Shown here: in pieces, positions 1 through 11,700 of the stretch
Position numbering within the stretch: the first letter of the stretch is position 1
Layout of the letters: each line of letters begins with the position of its first letter
Origin: Argyresthia goedartella
Taxonomy: Eukaryota > Arthropoda > Insecta > Lepidoptera > Argyresthiidae
Assembly (NCBI GenBank): GCA_949825045.1
Contig: OX463827.1
Location: 8,819,391 to 8,883,390 of the forward strand
Direction of reading: 5' to 3'
Length of the DNA stretch: 64,000 nt
Made by a program: the position numbers and the translations under genes
The notes under the pieces: model-generated
Told to the model about the DNA's origin: nothing
Seen by the model: only the letters and a program-made list of their open reading frames with translations
Databases searched by the model: none

Positions 1-336
1 ACATCGTGGGCGTTGCGCGGGAGATCAGACAAAGAGGAAATACTAAATGACCATCCAGAGTACACTTTAATATTCAGTTTTACAATGTCTTATGAATCAG
101 TGGTTATCACAATCACACTTAGCTGTAGGTACCGCAGCACAGAACGAGAGGACAGTCCCAAGGTGTTTCTTTTAGAACGCGCCAACAGAAAGTGAAGTAC
201 GTTGCCGTTCGAATCGAGCACCGAGATTCTGTCGAAGCGAGCCACAGACAACCGGTGGAGCGCGGTGCGCCCGTCCCGTGACCCACTTATCGTTCCGTCT
301 GAAGTCCGTACGGCTTTTATTTAATCGGATCCGACA
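1..336 (-). repeat. LTR, left copy (3' LTR in element orientation)
   Basis: It matches 2940-3275 with offset 2939 and only three mismatches seen. The match runs right to base 1, so the repeat may continue beyond the window. It includes the base triplet that is the gag start codon in the other copy. Confidence 0.85.
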
Positions 337-929
337 CGGCTATCCTGCCTCTACACACGCCCTCGTGTGTTATTCTGTAACAATAGAAAGGGGCAGCACA
401 ATAGACGTTCGGTCATACCTGACTACCACTCTGAAAATCGATCATCAAACTCTACAAGTTCTTAAAAGTTATTAGGCTCTACTTTACAATGTAGTTTCAG
501 AATCATAAAAAGTTTACTTAAATATTTACAGTCATAACCTCAACTGCACAGAGTATCAAATACCATCAAACTAAAGCTAAATAGCTCTACCATTAATCTC
601 ATTATCAAATGGTTACAACAACACAACAGTAATTCCGATTATAGCAAGTGTCACATTCGTGGCCTATGAGCTGCAATAGCTCCTCAACATTGTATTACGC
701 ATCCTTCTCAAGGACCGCAATCACAAGTCGCAACAGTGCATCCCCTCCAGGGATCACTTCACAGAGTCCACTATGACTCTTTCTAGTCTTCAAGAAGACC
801 CGGCCTCCGCCAGAACCATGCGCCCATCGCGTACCCACGGATTACTCTCCGCGAGCAAATACCGACTTCCAACGAGCTACGACTACGACATGGTTCCTGG
901 TATAGCCGACCAACCGAACTGTGCACACA
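337..929 (-). other. 3' non-coding part of the LTR element
   Basis: This lies between the stop of the integrase tail and the left LTR. No env-like open frame is visible on the minus strand. The 15 bases next to the LTR are moderately purine-rich in element orientation and could serve as the polypurine tract. Confidence 0.5.
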
Positions 930-1750
930 TTACTCTATCGTCATCGTCACAGCATCAACATGCTCTTCGCTTGAATCATTTTCACTATCTGAAACCTCAA
1001 TTGGTATTTGACCCTCTGGCATTCTACGCAACCTATCGTGTGCGTACTTGTAAGTTCGCTTACAACTCAATGATTTCAGGACATAACGGTCACCATCCAG
1101 AACCTCTATCACTCTTAATGGACCTTTGAACTTGGGGTCCAATTTAGTTTGGTTCCGCTCTTCATTCTCAATCAAAACAAAGTCACCAATGGAAAACTTA
1201 TTCAGCCTTGCCTTAGTTGCATCAAACCTCTGTTTAACTCGCGATAGTCTATGCACATACGATCCGCACCATCATGTTTTTTTACTAAGAGCGCCGGGCT
1301 CGCGAACGGTGAACAACTCGGTCTAATTATGTTTGCGCGTAACAACTCATCTACCCTATCACGCATTATCTTACGCTCATCCGGGGATAAACGATACGGA
1401 CGTCGCTGCACAGTTTTATTTGGGTCAATCAACTTTACTTCTAACTGACCGGTCTTAACGCGGGTGGTTGGAAAACCGGCGATAAAAAAATCCGCGAATG
1501 GTTGTAGTACACTATGCAACACGGATCGTTTATCTTCGGGAATATCGGTATCAATGTTCATAAGTTCATTGACCGGCGCACCACCTACTTGAGATATGTC
1601 GCAGGTGTTCACCTCACAAATCCTAGATAATGTGAATTTCGTAGCGGTCATTTCAACACAATAGCCATTATTCAAGATTTCCCTACCTAACATAATATCA
1701 CTGCGTAGGTAATATCGGGCAAAACATGAAATAAGATTTCCATTGTGCAT
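930..1750 (-). pseudogene. pol remnant: protease end and RT start fused out of frame to integrase tail
   Basis: Two overlapping minus-strand frames are pieces of one pol gene. The frame at 1202-1750 reads the end of the protease (DIMLGREIL), the linker, and the first RT motif (LLVKKHDG, then RMCIDYREL). The frame at 930-1256 reads a typical Gypsy integrase C-terminal module (VKQRFDATKARLN, then FSIGDFVL and GPLRVIEVL). The RT palm, RNase H and integrase catalytic core are absent. Around 1232-1250 the same bases are read as the RT motif in one frame and as the integrase segment in the other, which suggests a deletion at short microhomology. The copy cannot mobilise itself. Confidence 0.8.
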
Positions 1751-2943
1751 CCATCAATCTCAACCTCAGAAAGAATTTGCAATGTACTTGCAACATTGTT
1801 GCTACCAATGCCTACAAGGTTCACAGTATTGTTTATGCGTTTACCGCTGAATTTATTAGCAATCTTTTCTTTTATCAAAGAACACTCTGCACCCGAGTCA
1901 TAATGGAAAATAAAATGCTCACCACGGTGAATCAACTCTCCGGCTGAGGGCTCAACCACACATAGGTCGACTCGACGCTCAGGCCTGGAGGCTGATGCTG
2001 ACGCCGGGGTTGGACAGCGCGTCGAGATGTGGCCTGGTTGTCCACATCGGTAGCAGATGACAGTTCGGCTGCCGGACGCCTGCGGCTGCTGCTGCTGACT
2101 GGTCTGGGAAGCTGGAGCTGGCTGCTTCTTCGGATATAATCCCTTCATGCGACAATCGGCTTGCTTATGGCCCATTTTGTCACAAAGAAAGCACTTGATC
2201 TTCGATTGCTTCATGATCTTAGGCCTTTTAGAGTTATCTTGAGGGTCAGGAGTAGTAATTTCAGCTGGAGCCTTGCGTTTTAGGTAGGCATACGCTTGTA
2301 ATTCCTTTTGCAACTCAGCGCGGGTAGTAACGTCCCGTGTGAATGCGAGTCGGTTTAAACGGTTATCAATTTGCGCGAGATGGGATAGCACAATTGTCAC
2401 TTCATTCCAGCGGCTCATTAGCGAAGAGATTAGACGGCTTGCGAAGGCAGAGTACGTTTCATTGTCCTGCGGTTTTTCGTTATTCAGATTTATGAGGGTA
2501 GCTGCGTTTGTTTCCACAGTTACGAATCTCGCCTTGAAAAGTTCCTTGAACTCATCCCAAGTAATGCCAGGATAGGATATTTGCGCTAACCAGGTTGAAG
2601 CGACGCCTTTCAAAGCCTTGCTCAGTGTCACGATGAGATGTCCACCCGTTGCTGTCGCGGGGTTATCTTTGAAGCACAGGTCTGCGGTCGCGCACCAAGA
2701 TCTTGCATTTGAATCACGCTTATCAGGATTGAACTCGGGAATAGTCACCAGCTTGCTCGAACTAGGAGATTTTATCGCTTGTATGAGGGCGCGCATTTGC
2801 GAACTTTGAAGGTCAAACATTTGCCTCCATTGATCATTACCGCTATTTAGTGCCATCTCATTTGCCTGATTGGATCCCACTTCTGATGTAGGAACATCAA
2901 AATAGGAGGGCCTCTGGGGATCTCGAGGGTCATCATCAGACAT
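1687..2943 (-). CDS. gag: Gag with two zinc knuckles, running into aspartic protease
   Basis: A 418-residue frame starting at a true ATG (2941-2943). Residues about 60-220 resemble the retrotransposon gag capsid region (WLAQISYPGITWDEFKELF). Two CX2CX4HX4C zinc knuckles lie at about 251-264 and 297-310, separated by a Q/P-rich linker. A protease active-site motif (HYDSGAEC) sits near 348-354. The frame stops at 1687 inside the protease, while the protease C-terminus continues in another frame at 1690-1715, so one small indel or a frameshift separates them. Gag packages element RNA into particles; the protease cleaves the polyprotein. The start codon lies inside the terminal repeat, which is odd (see findings). 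Confidence 0.88.
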   Translation of the reverse strand: MSDDDPRDPQRPSYFDVPTSEVGSNQANEMALNSGNDQWRQMFDLQSSQMRALIQAIKSPSSSKLVTIPEFNPDKRDSNARSWCATADLCFKDNPATATGGHLIVTLSKALKGVASTWLAQISYPGITWDEFKELFKARFVTVETNAATLINLNNEKPQDNETYSAFASRLISSLMSRWNEVTIVLSHLAQIDNRLNRLAFTRDVTTRAELQKELQAYAYLKRKAPAEITTPDPQDNSKRPKIMKQSKIKCFLCDKMGHKQADCRMKGLYPKKQPAPASQTSQQQQPQASGSRTVICYRCGQPGHISTRCPTPASASASRPERRVDLCVVEPSAGELIHRGEHFIFHYDSGAECSLIKEKIANKFSGKRINNTVNLVGIGSNNVASTLQILSEVEIDGCTMEILFHVLPDITYAVILC

Positions 2944-3275
2944 CGTGGGCGTTGCGCGGGAGATCAGACAAAGAGGAAATACTAAATGACCATCCAGAGT
3001 ACACTTTAATATTCAGTTTTACAATGTCTTATGAATCAGTGGTTATCACAATCACACTTAGCTGTAGGTACCGCAGCACAGAACGAGAGGACAGTCCCAA
3101 GGTGTTTCTTTTAGAACGCGCCAACAGAAAGTGAAGTACGTTGCCGTTCGAATCGAGCACCGAGATTCTGTCGAAGCGAGCCACAGACAACCGGTGGAGC
3201 GCGGTGCGCCCGTCCCGTGACTCGCTTATCGTTCCGTCTGAAGTCCGTACGGCTTTAATTTAATCGGATCCGACA
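2940..3275 (-). repeat. LTR, right copy (5' LTR in element orientation)
   Basis: Near-identical to 1-336. On the minus strand it begins TGTCGGATCC and runs directly into the gag ATG with no separate leader. No convincing 18-base tRNA primer site follows; a TGGCGCGTTC stretch near 3113-3122 (minus strand) inside the repeat is a weak candidate. Confidence 0.85.
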
Positions 3276-3649
3276 TATATATATACTTTGAATTATACTT
3301 TCACCACTTTTACAGTATTCGAACAACGTAAACAAAACTTTTTTTTTTATAATGGCGGATTGTGAAGGATTAAGGATAGGTTACCACAGATCAAATATTC
3401 CTGTATACTTTTACTATTGTCTAAAAATAATCGAATCAAATATTACAATGGTTTCGGATATTCATTATATCACAATGACAGTCATCGATAGTTTTGATTT
3501 CAGTAAAACATATAATTTATTGTGACATTTTTTTTAAATATTACGAAAAATCCATAAATTTTCATTCAACGTTGTTAAAGTTAAAACTTGAAACATGTTC
3601 GTTTTTAATTGACTACGTCATCGTAGTCAATTGTAATGTAATTTCATAA
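3276..3649. other. AT-rich spacer with twin hairpins
   Basis: No gene is seen. Two perfect inverted repeats lie back to back: 3607-3617 with 3622-3632, and 3635-3643 with 3648-3656. Both have the loop TCAT. Confidence 0.6.
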
Positions 3650-4279
3650 TTACATTCGATTATTTTGATCTGTGTTCAATTGGCACATTGCGGAAATGCT
3701 AAATGCCAATAAATAAATTAAAGAAATAGCTTGAACAGAAAAGTAGCATTTTGCTACCTCTCGTCGTGGAGCAAAACTTACTTTTCCGAATGAAAGGTGT
3801 GAAAAAATAATATCGTAGCGTTCTAGCAGGATTTTCCGCTTGTCAGATTTTTTTAATCTTAAGCCAATCGATTTGAAAACCTTTGATAGAGACGATTTAC
3901 CGCCAAAAAATAAGCCTGCGTCTTTTAAAGAACTCATTAGCTTTTCCCGTTTAGGATATTCTTTTCTCGAGTAATATCCATAAATGTGGTTGCGAATTGC
4001 AGCAGCATCAAAATTATCAACGCCAACAATTTTCTTGTTCCACTTTCTTTTTTTCGGTGTACGTAAAGTATTATCTTCTGAGCCTGATGGTCCGTATTTC
4101 TCTTTCAGAATTTGAGTAACTGTGCTCTGCCCTATTGCCAATGTTTCGGCAACGCGTTCTCTCGGTCGTGTCAATGGTAAAAGAGGCCCATCGTTAACTG
4201 ATTCACGTTCAAAATAATTGTACAATTTCACCACTAGTTCGCGAGATTGACTGTGTAGCGTTTTCCCCCGTTTCGACAT
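3650..4279 (-). pseudogene. N-terminal part of a Tc1/mariner-like transposase
   Basis: A 209-residue frame from a true ATG (4277-4279). Residues 1-65 form a helix-turn-helix-like region (ERVAETLAIGQSTVTQILKE). A basic segment (TPKKRKWNKK) and the pattern VGVDNFDAAAIRNHIYGYY, then GLRLKKSDKRKILLERYDI, follow. This order is typical of the DNA-binding half of insect DDE_3-type transposases, which continue with a catalytic domain. Here the resemblance ends near residue 157 and the remaining 50 residues are unrelated. No DDE domain follows, so I read it as a truncated transposase. Family assignment is from memory of the pattern. Confidence 0.6.
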
Positions 4280-4712
4280 GGTAATGTTGTTCTTGTTTAC
4301 TAATCGTTAAGCCATCGGAGTCCAATTTATAGCCAGGTAAACGTGGTCAGTAAGATCAGTCCGATAAAAAAACCGGGTCAGAAGAAAATAACAGAGAGCA
4401 CAACAAAAACGCACAGTCACTTCGCACAACGACAAAAGACTGTGACATGACGTCATCGACAGGCACTGGTGTTGCCAGCAACATCTCACCTAAATTGTAC
4501 CTAACATCAATGATTTTTCTATTTACTTATTTTTGTATTTTTATAGTTAGTTAAAAGAATAATAAATATATTATGTTTTATTATAATCACAACGTGGTTA
4601 TTAATATATGGTGATATTTCTTCAGAAGTAATCATTGCATTCGATTCTACTTATCAGCTTTCGATTTTAGAGTAACATCCCTAGTGTTTAAAAAGATAAA
4701 GAGTTAACTTAA
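4280..4712. other. No gene seen
   Basis: AT-rich sequence upstream of the transposase fragment. I see no open frame, terminal repeat partner or splice-flanked exon. Confidence 0.5.
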
Positions 4713-4964
4713 CGACCCGAATGGCCGAGTCGGCAGTGTCCCTGCCTACGAAGCCAAGGGTCACGGGTTCGAGTCCCGATGGGGGCAAATATTTGTTGAT
4801 GAGAACGGATGTTTGTACCATAGTCGTGGTTGTTTATCTAAGTATAATATTTATCTATATAAGTATGTGTATCGTTGTCTAGTACCCAAGATACAGGGAA
4901 TCCTAGTTTGGGGCTAGATCAATGTGTGTAAATAGTGTCCAAGGTATTATTATTATTATTATTA
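4713..4964 (+). mobile_element. SINE-A copy 1 (tRNA-derived)
   Basis: A tRNA-like head contains an A box (TGGCCGAGTCGGCAG) and a B box (GGTTCGAGTCC). A body of about 170 bp follows, ending GTGTCCAAGGTA and an (ATT)n tail. Seven further copies lie in this window (14397, 27719, 35906, 41031, 46182, 48735 and a partial one at 50051). Confidence 0.9.
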
Positions 4965-5503
4965 ACTGACGCAACATTGTAAAGACGTTCAGTTCTTTAG
5001 ATCAGAAATTGTTTATTATGTTTAGAATGGTTTATTAGTGAAAGCAAATCGTAAAATTACTCGTATCGGTCATTATTACAATAAATATGTAATCGTAATT
5101 GAAAAAAGTTAAACAATTGTGCAGTTCTAACAAAACAAAAAAATATATTATTTTATGACCGCCGTTACAAGGTTACGTTGTTGAACTTTGATCAGAAGTC
5201 AAATGTTACCTATTAAAATGACCCGACTGTACCTATAGTGTATTTATATGTGTTACATTTGTACTAACCGCCCCGTTGATGTCTTTTGTATCACCCGAGC
5301 TTTAACATCCAGTAGCTTGATTCTACATCGAAAACATCTATCCCGATACCTTTAAAAGATATTGCGATTGGGATTGCAATTATTCTCGGAATTATGTCAA
5401 AAATTGTACTCTGATGTTGGCGAATATCCCTCAAAAGGAAGGAAGGAAGGAAAGGATTCATAATCAGTCTACAGCTTTCTTTGATATCACGTATCCATTC
5501 TAG
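4965..5503 (+). other. Sequence upstream of a host exon, no gene seen
   Basis: This is probably intron of the host gene whose next exon starts at 5504. It has an AAGG microsatellite near 5439-5453 and a pyrimidine-rich stretch ending CATTCTAG at 5503, used as splice acceptor. Confidence 0.45.
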
Positions 5504-5716
5504 AAACGAACATTTGCTACATTCTCGAACTCTCTACAACTTTGATACCAACCAACGTTGACCCGTCGCTAATCGTCAAAGTAGCTGTGCTACTATCGAC
5601 GATATTCTCGAAGAACGGCTCTGAGCAAAGCGGCGACAGATATGAATATGAGTGTGTGTGTTTGAAACTCAGTCTGTATTTACTGGGATTGTCATACAGC
5701 CAGGATGATAATCGAG
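5504..5716 (+). CDS. Host gene exon (first one visible)
   Basis: Acceptor CATTCTAG before 5504, donor GTAAGA at 5717. 213 bases, phase 1 at both ends, open through NICYILELSTTLIP and YECVCLKLSLYLLGL. The phase matches the next exon exactly. Confidence 0.6.
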
Positions 5717-8700
5717 GTAAGATCTCTATCAAAGTTTAATTATGTAGTTGACATATTTCGAATTTTTATCGTATTACTACTATAATATACACATAATGCC
5801 AATTGTGTTGGCCTCTGAATGCCGCCTGGGAGGGGTGGCGGCTCAAGGGTAAAAGAGAGATGCATGCATGGGGGAGAGAGAGAGGTGACAGTTGGATCAG
5901 AGCCCAAGAAACCTGGCGCGGGCTGTATCCACGTTATTATATCATTAATTTATTTTATTTCTTATTAACATTAGTTATTGGTGGCATTACCATCAGCAAA
6001 TGCCAAATCGACACAAACATAGATTAGGAAATATTTTCAAGATTTAATTACGATACAAAATCAGATTCAGATTTAAATTTAAATTCACAATAATATACAT
6101 TTAGTAAAACAAAACATATCTGATCTGCCATACTGCCCCGACTCGGGCCTTTGGGTCTTGTTTGTCATGATAATGACAACGATGACATGTCTAATATAAA
6201 ATGTATTCTTGTGGCCTTCTGTTATCTTCAAAAGAGGTTTTACTTCCTCTTTATCTAAAGTAAGTACTGGCCACTTCATATGACTAACTCCTTTCGGTCT
6301 CTTAGGTCACCTATAGTATTTTTTTAAAAGAGGCCAGCCCCCATGGCATGACAGCCATAATGACGTCACTTGCTGTGCCACTGCCACCCCATCTGATACA
6401 ACACGTGTTAGATAAGAAAGTGGTAAAGTGGACGTTCAAATAAATGGACTCGTACAGGAATGGACATTCGCGGAAATGGACTTTCGCACCAAACACACTA
6501 GACGTACCTAGGAACTGGACCTAAGAGAGCGAAAGGATTTTGACATTTTCTCATCCTTTCAACATTTTCTTTCCGTATCACATCATCGGGGTAAGTCGAA
6601 CACTAGGGCTTCGAAAATGATCTGTATAGAGCACAAAACAGTATTTTTTTTCTATTCCGAGGAAAATGTAGATGCAGATTATAATATGCAGTCTACTTAT
6701 AACTCGATTAAAAAGTGGAGGGAAAAGGTTCCCTACTTATTCTGTATCTTAAAAGTCGATCTCGAGTCGTGCACCTTTTCATATTAACAAATCACAAATC
6801 AAAATTCCTAATAATTTAAACAAAAAGTGAAATATTAGAAATAATCACCAAGTTAAAAACTTGAAAACACGCTTATCAACTTCACCGGCACGATTCTAAA
6901 GACCGCAAACTCGGTAAGATTGCGTAATTTTATCACAGAGTTCCTGTGACCACCATCCGGCTCCATCATCAGATCAGCTCGATGGTATCATAATATTGCA
7001 TTGTCACCGAACTAACACAAATGTTCCAAATTTTAGCTCCATCGGAAACCGGGAAGTGGGTCAAATTTTACTTGCAAGATTTTTTATGTCACCGTAACAT
7101 CGTCAAAACCGTTAGTTGATAAACTAACTTTTTTTTTCTTGCTAGTTGGTCAACTATCGACAGATAGTAAACTGTAGCGTAGTGCGTATATGACCCGTTA
7201 GTTGATAAACTAACGGTTAAAACCGTTAAATAGTAAACTGGTTTAAACTTGAATTGCAAACGAAATACCACGGAAAACACTGCGGTAGCTTAGGTGAAGT
7301 CTTCGTGTTAGGTTGACATGCAAGAACAAAAGTAACGTAAATTCTAAACCTTGGCGGTCTGGTTTACTATCCGTCGATAGTTGATCAACTATCGCGTTAG
7401 TTGATTAACTAACGGTTTTGACTATCTTACGCTGAAATTTTCATAGTTACAAATGAAGCTAATAAAACCCTGTTAAAAAGTATTTTCAATGAAACCATAT
7501 TTGTTACAAAACATACCCATACGTGTCTCAATTAATTAAAGATTTCCAATTTTTTTCTCCATGATTCCATCATCAACGTTGATAAATAGTTGAGAAGCTC
7601 CCCTGGTACGTCACCAGCACTTCCATTTCACCATTATGCATTATTTTTTTATTTTTATTTATTTATTTATAAACATACATGCTTGTGACCTCACAGTAAA
7701 AACCAAATCGATACAAACAGACAGTAAATATATAAAGGACAAAAAGCTATAAATAAATCTTATCTATAACACAGACAATAAGTGGCGACCCTTGCGAATC
7801 CCGTCAAAGAACATTGGAACAGGTCCACCTCGGTTCTCTCTGTTATATCATTAAAGAGAGCGAGAGCACTCATCACAGGTGCCTCCCGCAGCATCCCCGT
7901 CCTCGCCAGCGGGATGTAGAACAACTTATGGTTCCTTGCTCGGAGGTAGTTGTTCGGCACATACAGTCCCAACCTCGCCAACACCAGAGGGTTTTCGAGC
8001 ATTCCTCGGAAAACCTTAAATACATAAGAAGAAAGTGCGAGGCCCCTCCTCACCCCCAGGTCAATGTAACCAACCATGCCCAACACGAACAGGGTTGGAT
8101 ACATAAGCGGGAAGAAAGGATAGACTCCGTACAGCTTCAGATATAAGTACCTAACAAATCGGTTTTGCACTTTCTCCACCATGACACTATATTTCGCTTC
8201 ATGTGGGTGCCAGATAATCGCACTACTTTCTAGTTTGCTTCTAACCAAAGCATTGTATAGGGCACTTATAGTTTCAATGCTCCTAAACTCTCTTGATTGT
8301 CTCATTACAAATCCGAGCTTTTTAAATGCTTGCTTAGTGACATCTACAATGTGATTACAAAACGATAAATCAGTGGCCATACGCACTCCAAGATCTTTGA
8401 CCTCTCTTACCCGCGTCATTTCTGCCCCATCTACCGAGTACTTATGGTGGAAAGGCTCGCGTACGCGGGTGTAAGACATCAGCGCGCACTTCCCAACATT
8501 GAAGAACAGTTTGTTGTGTTTGCTCCTCTCAACCACACGATATAGATCCCTCTGCAGCTTTTCGCAATCCGAGATGTCCCTTACTTCCAGGAATAACTTG
8601 AGGTCATCCGCAAACAACAGACAGACAGCGTCCTTAATGACCTTCGGAAGGTCATTAATCATAATAATAAATTCTAAAGGCCCCAAGTTACTGCCCTGAC

Positions 8701-11700
8701 TAACGCCAGAAAATGTGAAATACGGCTCTGATGTAGAACCCGCGTATTCCACATACTGTCTTCTGTGCTTAAGATAGCTCACAAAAAGCCGCATAAGTTG
8801 GGGAGTAAAGCCGACCCCACTTAACTTCTCCAGAAGGACGTCGTTGTCCACTGTATCAAAGGCCTTTCTAAAGTCGAAGTAAGCGACATCTACTTGCCCC
8901 CGCGCATCAAGTGGAGGCGTTACCTTAGACACAAAACACAGAAGGTTAGAGGCGGTGTTACGGCCTGGTCGGAACCCGTGCTGTGCGTCCGAAACCTGCT
9001 CCCTCATCTGGAGGTATATACTACGTTGTAACACCGACTCAAAGACCTTTGCAAACGTGGACAGAACCGCCACTGGTCTGTAGCCACTGACATCCGACCC
9101 TGTTTCACCTTTTGGCACTGGAATAACTCTCGTAATCTTCCAGACATCGGGATATTCAGAGCTTTCCAGACACAGGTTGAAGAGGTAGAGCAACGGTCTG
9201 TCCAGCACCCTCCTACAGTCCCTAACTAAATAAGGTGGTATGCCATCAGGGCCAACGGAGTGCTTTGGCTTTAGCTGAGTCAGGGCAGCGCGCACATCTC
9301 TGAGTGTGAGCTGTGCGACGTGCACCCGGGCGCTCCCACTCCCTTTCAAAGCCGCCTCCGCGTCCAACCGCGGTGGCACCTCAGCGTAGACAGACTCGAA
9401 ATATCTCGCGAACTCTTGTGCACATACCTCGTCGGCTATAGCAACGCCATTCTTGGTGACACGGGTTGGACTACTACGTTTAGAACGTTTGTTTTTGACG
9501 TAGCTCCAGAACGATTTCGGATTCTTTGTAAGTTGAGTTTGAATTCTTGTTAGGAACTGGTCATGCCTCACAACAATTTTGCTCTTGACGAGGGCTCTAC
9601 TTTTAGAGAACGTTTTATAATCACACTGAGACTTACTAGCTTTATACTTTTTGTGAAGACTAGCTTTAAGTTTAATGTCGCGTATTAAGTCCGCCGTGTA
9701 CCATTTCGGATAACAGTATCTGGTAGAGTACCCGGTTCTACGCTCTTTTATTGGAGTGCAATTATCTAATAAATTTATCATGGTTGTATACAAGCACTGC
9801 ACCGCCACCTCTACATCCTTTGAAGCATATAGAGGTGCCCAGTCTGCGGTCATCAGAGAGCTATATAGGAGAGGAAAGTCGGCCTTGCGAAAGTTCCACC
9901 GCGGCCTGTGCTCAGAATTACCTAGATCCGGTGGTGACACCTGCTTCCCAGATCCGTCAACAGTAGAGTTTAGCACTACATTACTCCAGACACTGACGGC
10001 CAAGGGCGGATGCTGTGGGTCTACCTTTGGGACAAGGGAGTCGCTCTCCAACTCTACCTTGACGTCGCTCTCACCCAGCATTGATAGAACTAAGTCCAGT
10101 GTTCTACCATTACAGTTCTCGACAAAGTTTCTTTGACGGAACTCGCAGAAGGTCATAAAATATTCAAAATAACTTATAGTATCTATAGTTGCAGAGTACA
10201 AATTAAAATCGCCTAAAACTAATAAATTATCATATTTAACACATATATTCTCAATTATATTCAACATTTGTACATATTCATTATGTTTTGAATTTGGCGG
10301 TATATAAACTACAATGCACGTTAATAAGGACTTATTATGCTGATGCACAGTCGCAGAAACCATTTCAAAAGGAGCGGCGTCGATGTTTATACCATCTTGG
10401 AACGGAATCGCTTTCAGCTGCAGTGTAGGTTTTGCGACCAGCAAAACTCCTCCGTGTTTGCGCCCATCCATCCTGTCACCTCGCAACAATGTGTATCCAT
10501 CAGGAACAAGCTCTCCATCGTGAACAGTATCATTAATGCCTGTTTCTGTTACCGCAATCAAGTCCACATTGGCGGCTAACACGCTAGTATAAAAGCTGTT
10601 CAGTTTAGTGCGCAATCCCCTGGTATTTTGGTAGCAGATTGTCACCAAATCCCCACCTTTGGGCCTACCAGTGCTACTTCCGTGAGTCTTTTCTCGGCCA
10701 AATTCCTCGAAAGGGTATCCATGACTTCACCCTAGCATTCTCAGGCCACATGTTGACAGAAAAACATTTATCATACAAATCAGCCGGGACGCCTATTTTA
10801 TACGACTTATAGTCGCCCCTCGGCGTCAGTTCATCTACGGTTCCGGTTTCTGGAGCACACACTTGCTGGAGATATGCCTGAACGTCTTCCAATCCCGACC
10901 GCATATTCCATAAGTGGAAGTATCTGCGGCGCTCGACGGCTTGCAATGTGGTGACGCTCGGTCCCGCTAGACAGCACAAGGATTGCGGACGACGTGTTTT
11001 TTTCCGGACCTCTGTCCATCCTTCTCCGTCTTCTGGTTCATTTAACGTTTTCGCATTTCTTGGCACCTCAGACGAGTTTCCCTTGCGTATCTTCTGTGAG
11101 GGCTTTCCTTGGGCAAATGGTGTTGCCCGTTCTCTCTTTCCTTCTACCTCCGGTCGGATCGAAGCCATTTTTTTCTCCACAATCTTGGCTTTTTCTACAG
11201 CTTTGGACGCTAAAGTACTTCCGGTGCTAGTTTTGGCCTTCATCCCCGTCGGTGTCAATTGCTGGTTCGTAGTAGATGGTTGCGTTACCATGTAAACTGG
11301 AGTCTCCTGTACCGCATTTAGAGCTCTACCTCCAAGAGTCTCTAACTTTGATTCTACCAGTTCCGTCCGGGAAATCAAGGTGTTCATTTTAGAACCGAAA
11401 CCTGCCACGGATTCCAGTACGTTTTTTAACATTGCCGTTATGTCAGCAACCTCTTTATGCAATTTCCTGATTTCCGCATTAATTTCTAAATACTCAACCG
11501 AGCGGTAATCCTCGTCTGCCAGGGGTTTTATGACTTTACTCCTTGTAGCTACGGCAGCTGATCGCGTTTTAGAAGTGCCTACGGGTGTTAGAGTGTTGTC
11601 GCCCCCCCTTTTCATAGAAATACGACACTCTGGACAAACCCACTCATCAGTTTCTTCCCTAGTCATGCTGCGTGTAGTTGTGGTGGTGCAAGCAAGGTGA

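Larger units (their letters stand above)
1..3275 (-). mobile_element. Ty3/Gypsy-type LTR retrotransposon, internally deleted
   Basis: Two direct copies of about 336 bp (1-336 and 2940-3275) flank a minus-strand gag-protease frame and a pol remnant. The copies differ at only three positions that I can see, all within the last 55 bp, so insertion is recent. Minus-strand LTRs begin TGTCGGATCC; a moderately purine-rich stretch precedes the left copy. Internal sequence is only about 2.6 kb because most of pol is missing (junction near 1232-1252). The right flank starts with a TA run at 3276. The left flank is outside the window, so a target duplication cannot be tested. Confidence 0.85.

Noticed and set aside
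930..1256. Separate small genes at 930-1256 and 1202-1750
   Set aside because: Both are parts of one Gypsy pol gene brought together by a deletion.
3050..3130. tRNA primer binding site of the Gypsy element
   Set aside because: TGGCGCGTTC is only a weak candidate and lies inside the repeat; I could not match it to a tRNA end with confidence.
4713..4790. tRNA genes at the SINE heads (also 14600, 27900, 36100, 41200, 46190, 48910, 58600)
   Set aside because: Each head is joined to a repeated body with a simple-sequence tail, and the acceptor stems do not close. They are SINE heads, not functional tRNA genes.
10646..10648. ATG start for LINE ORF2
   Set aside because: The codon is TTG and there is no nearby in-frame ATG; the true start is left open.
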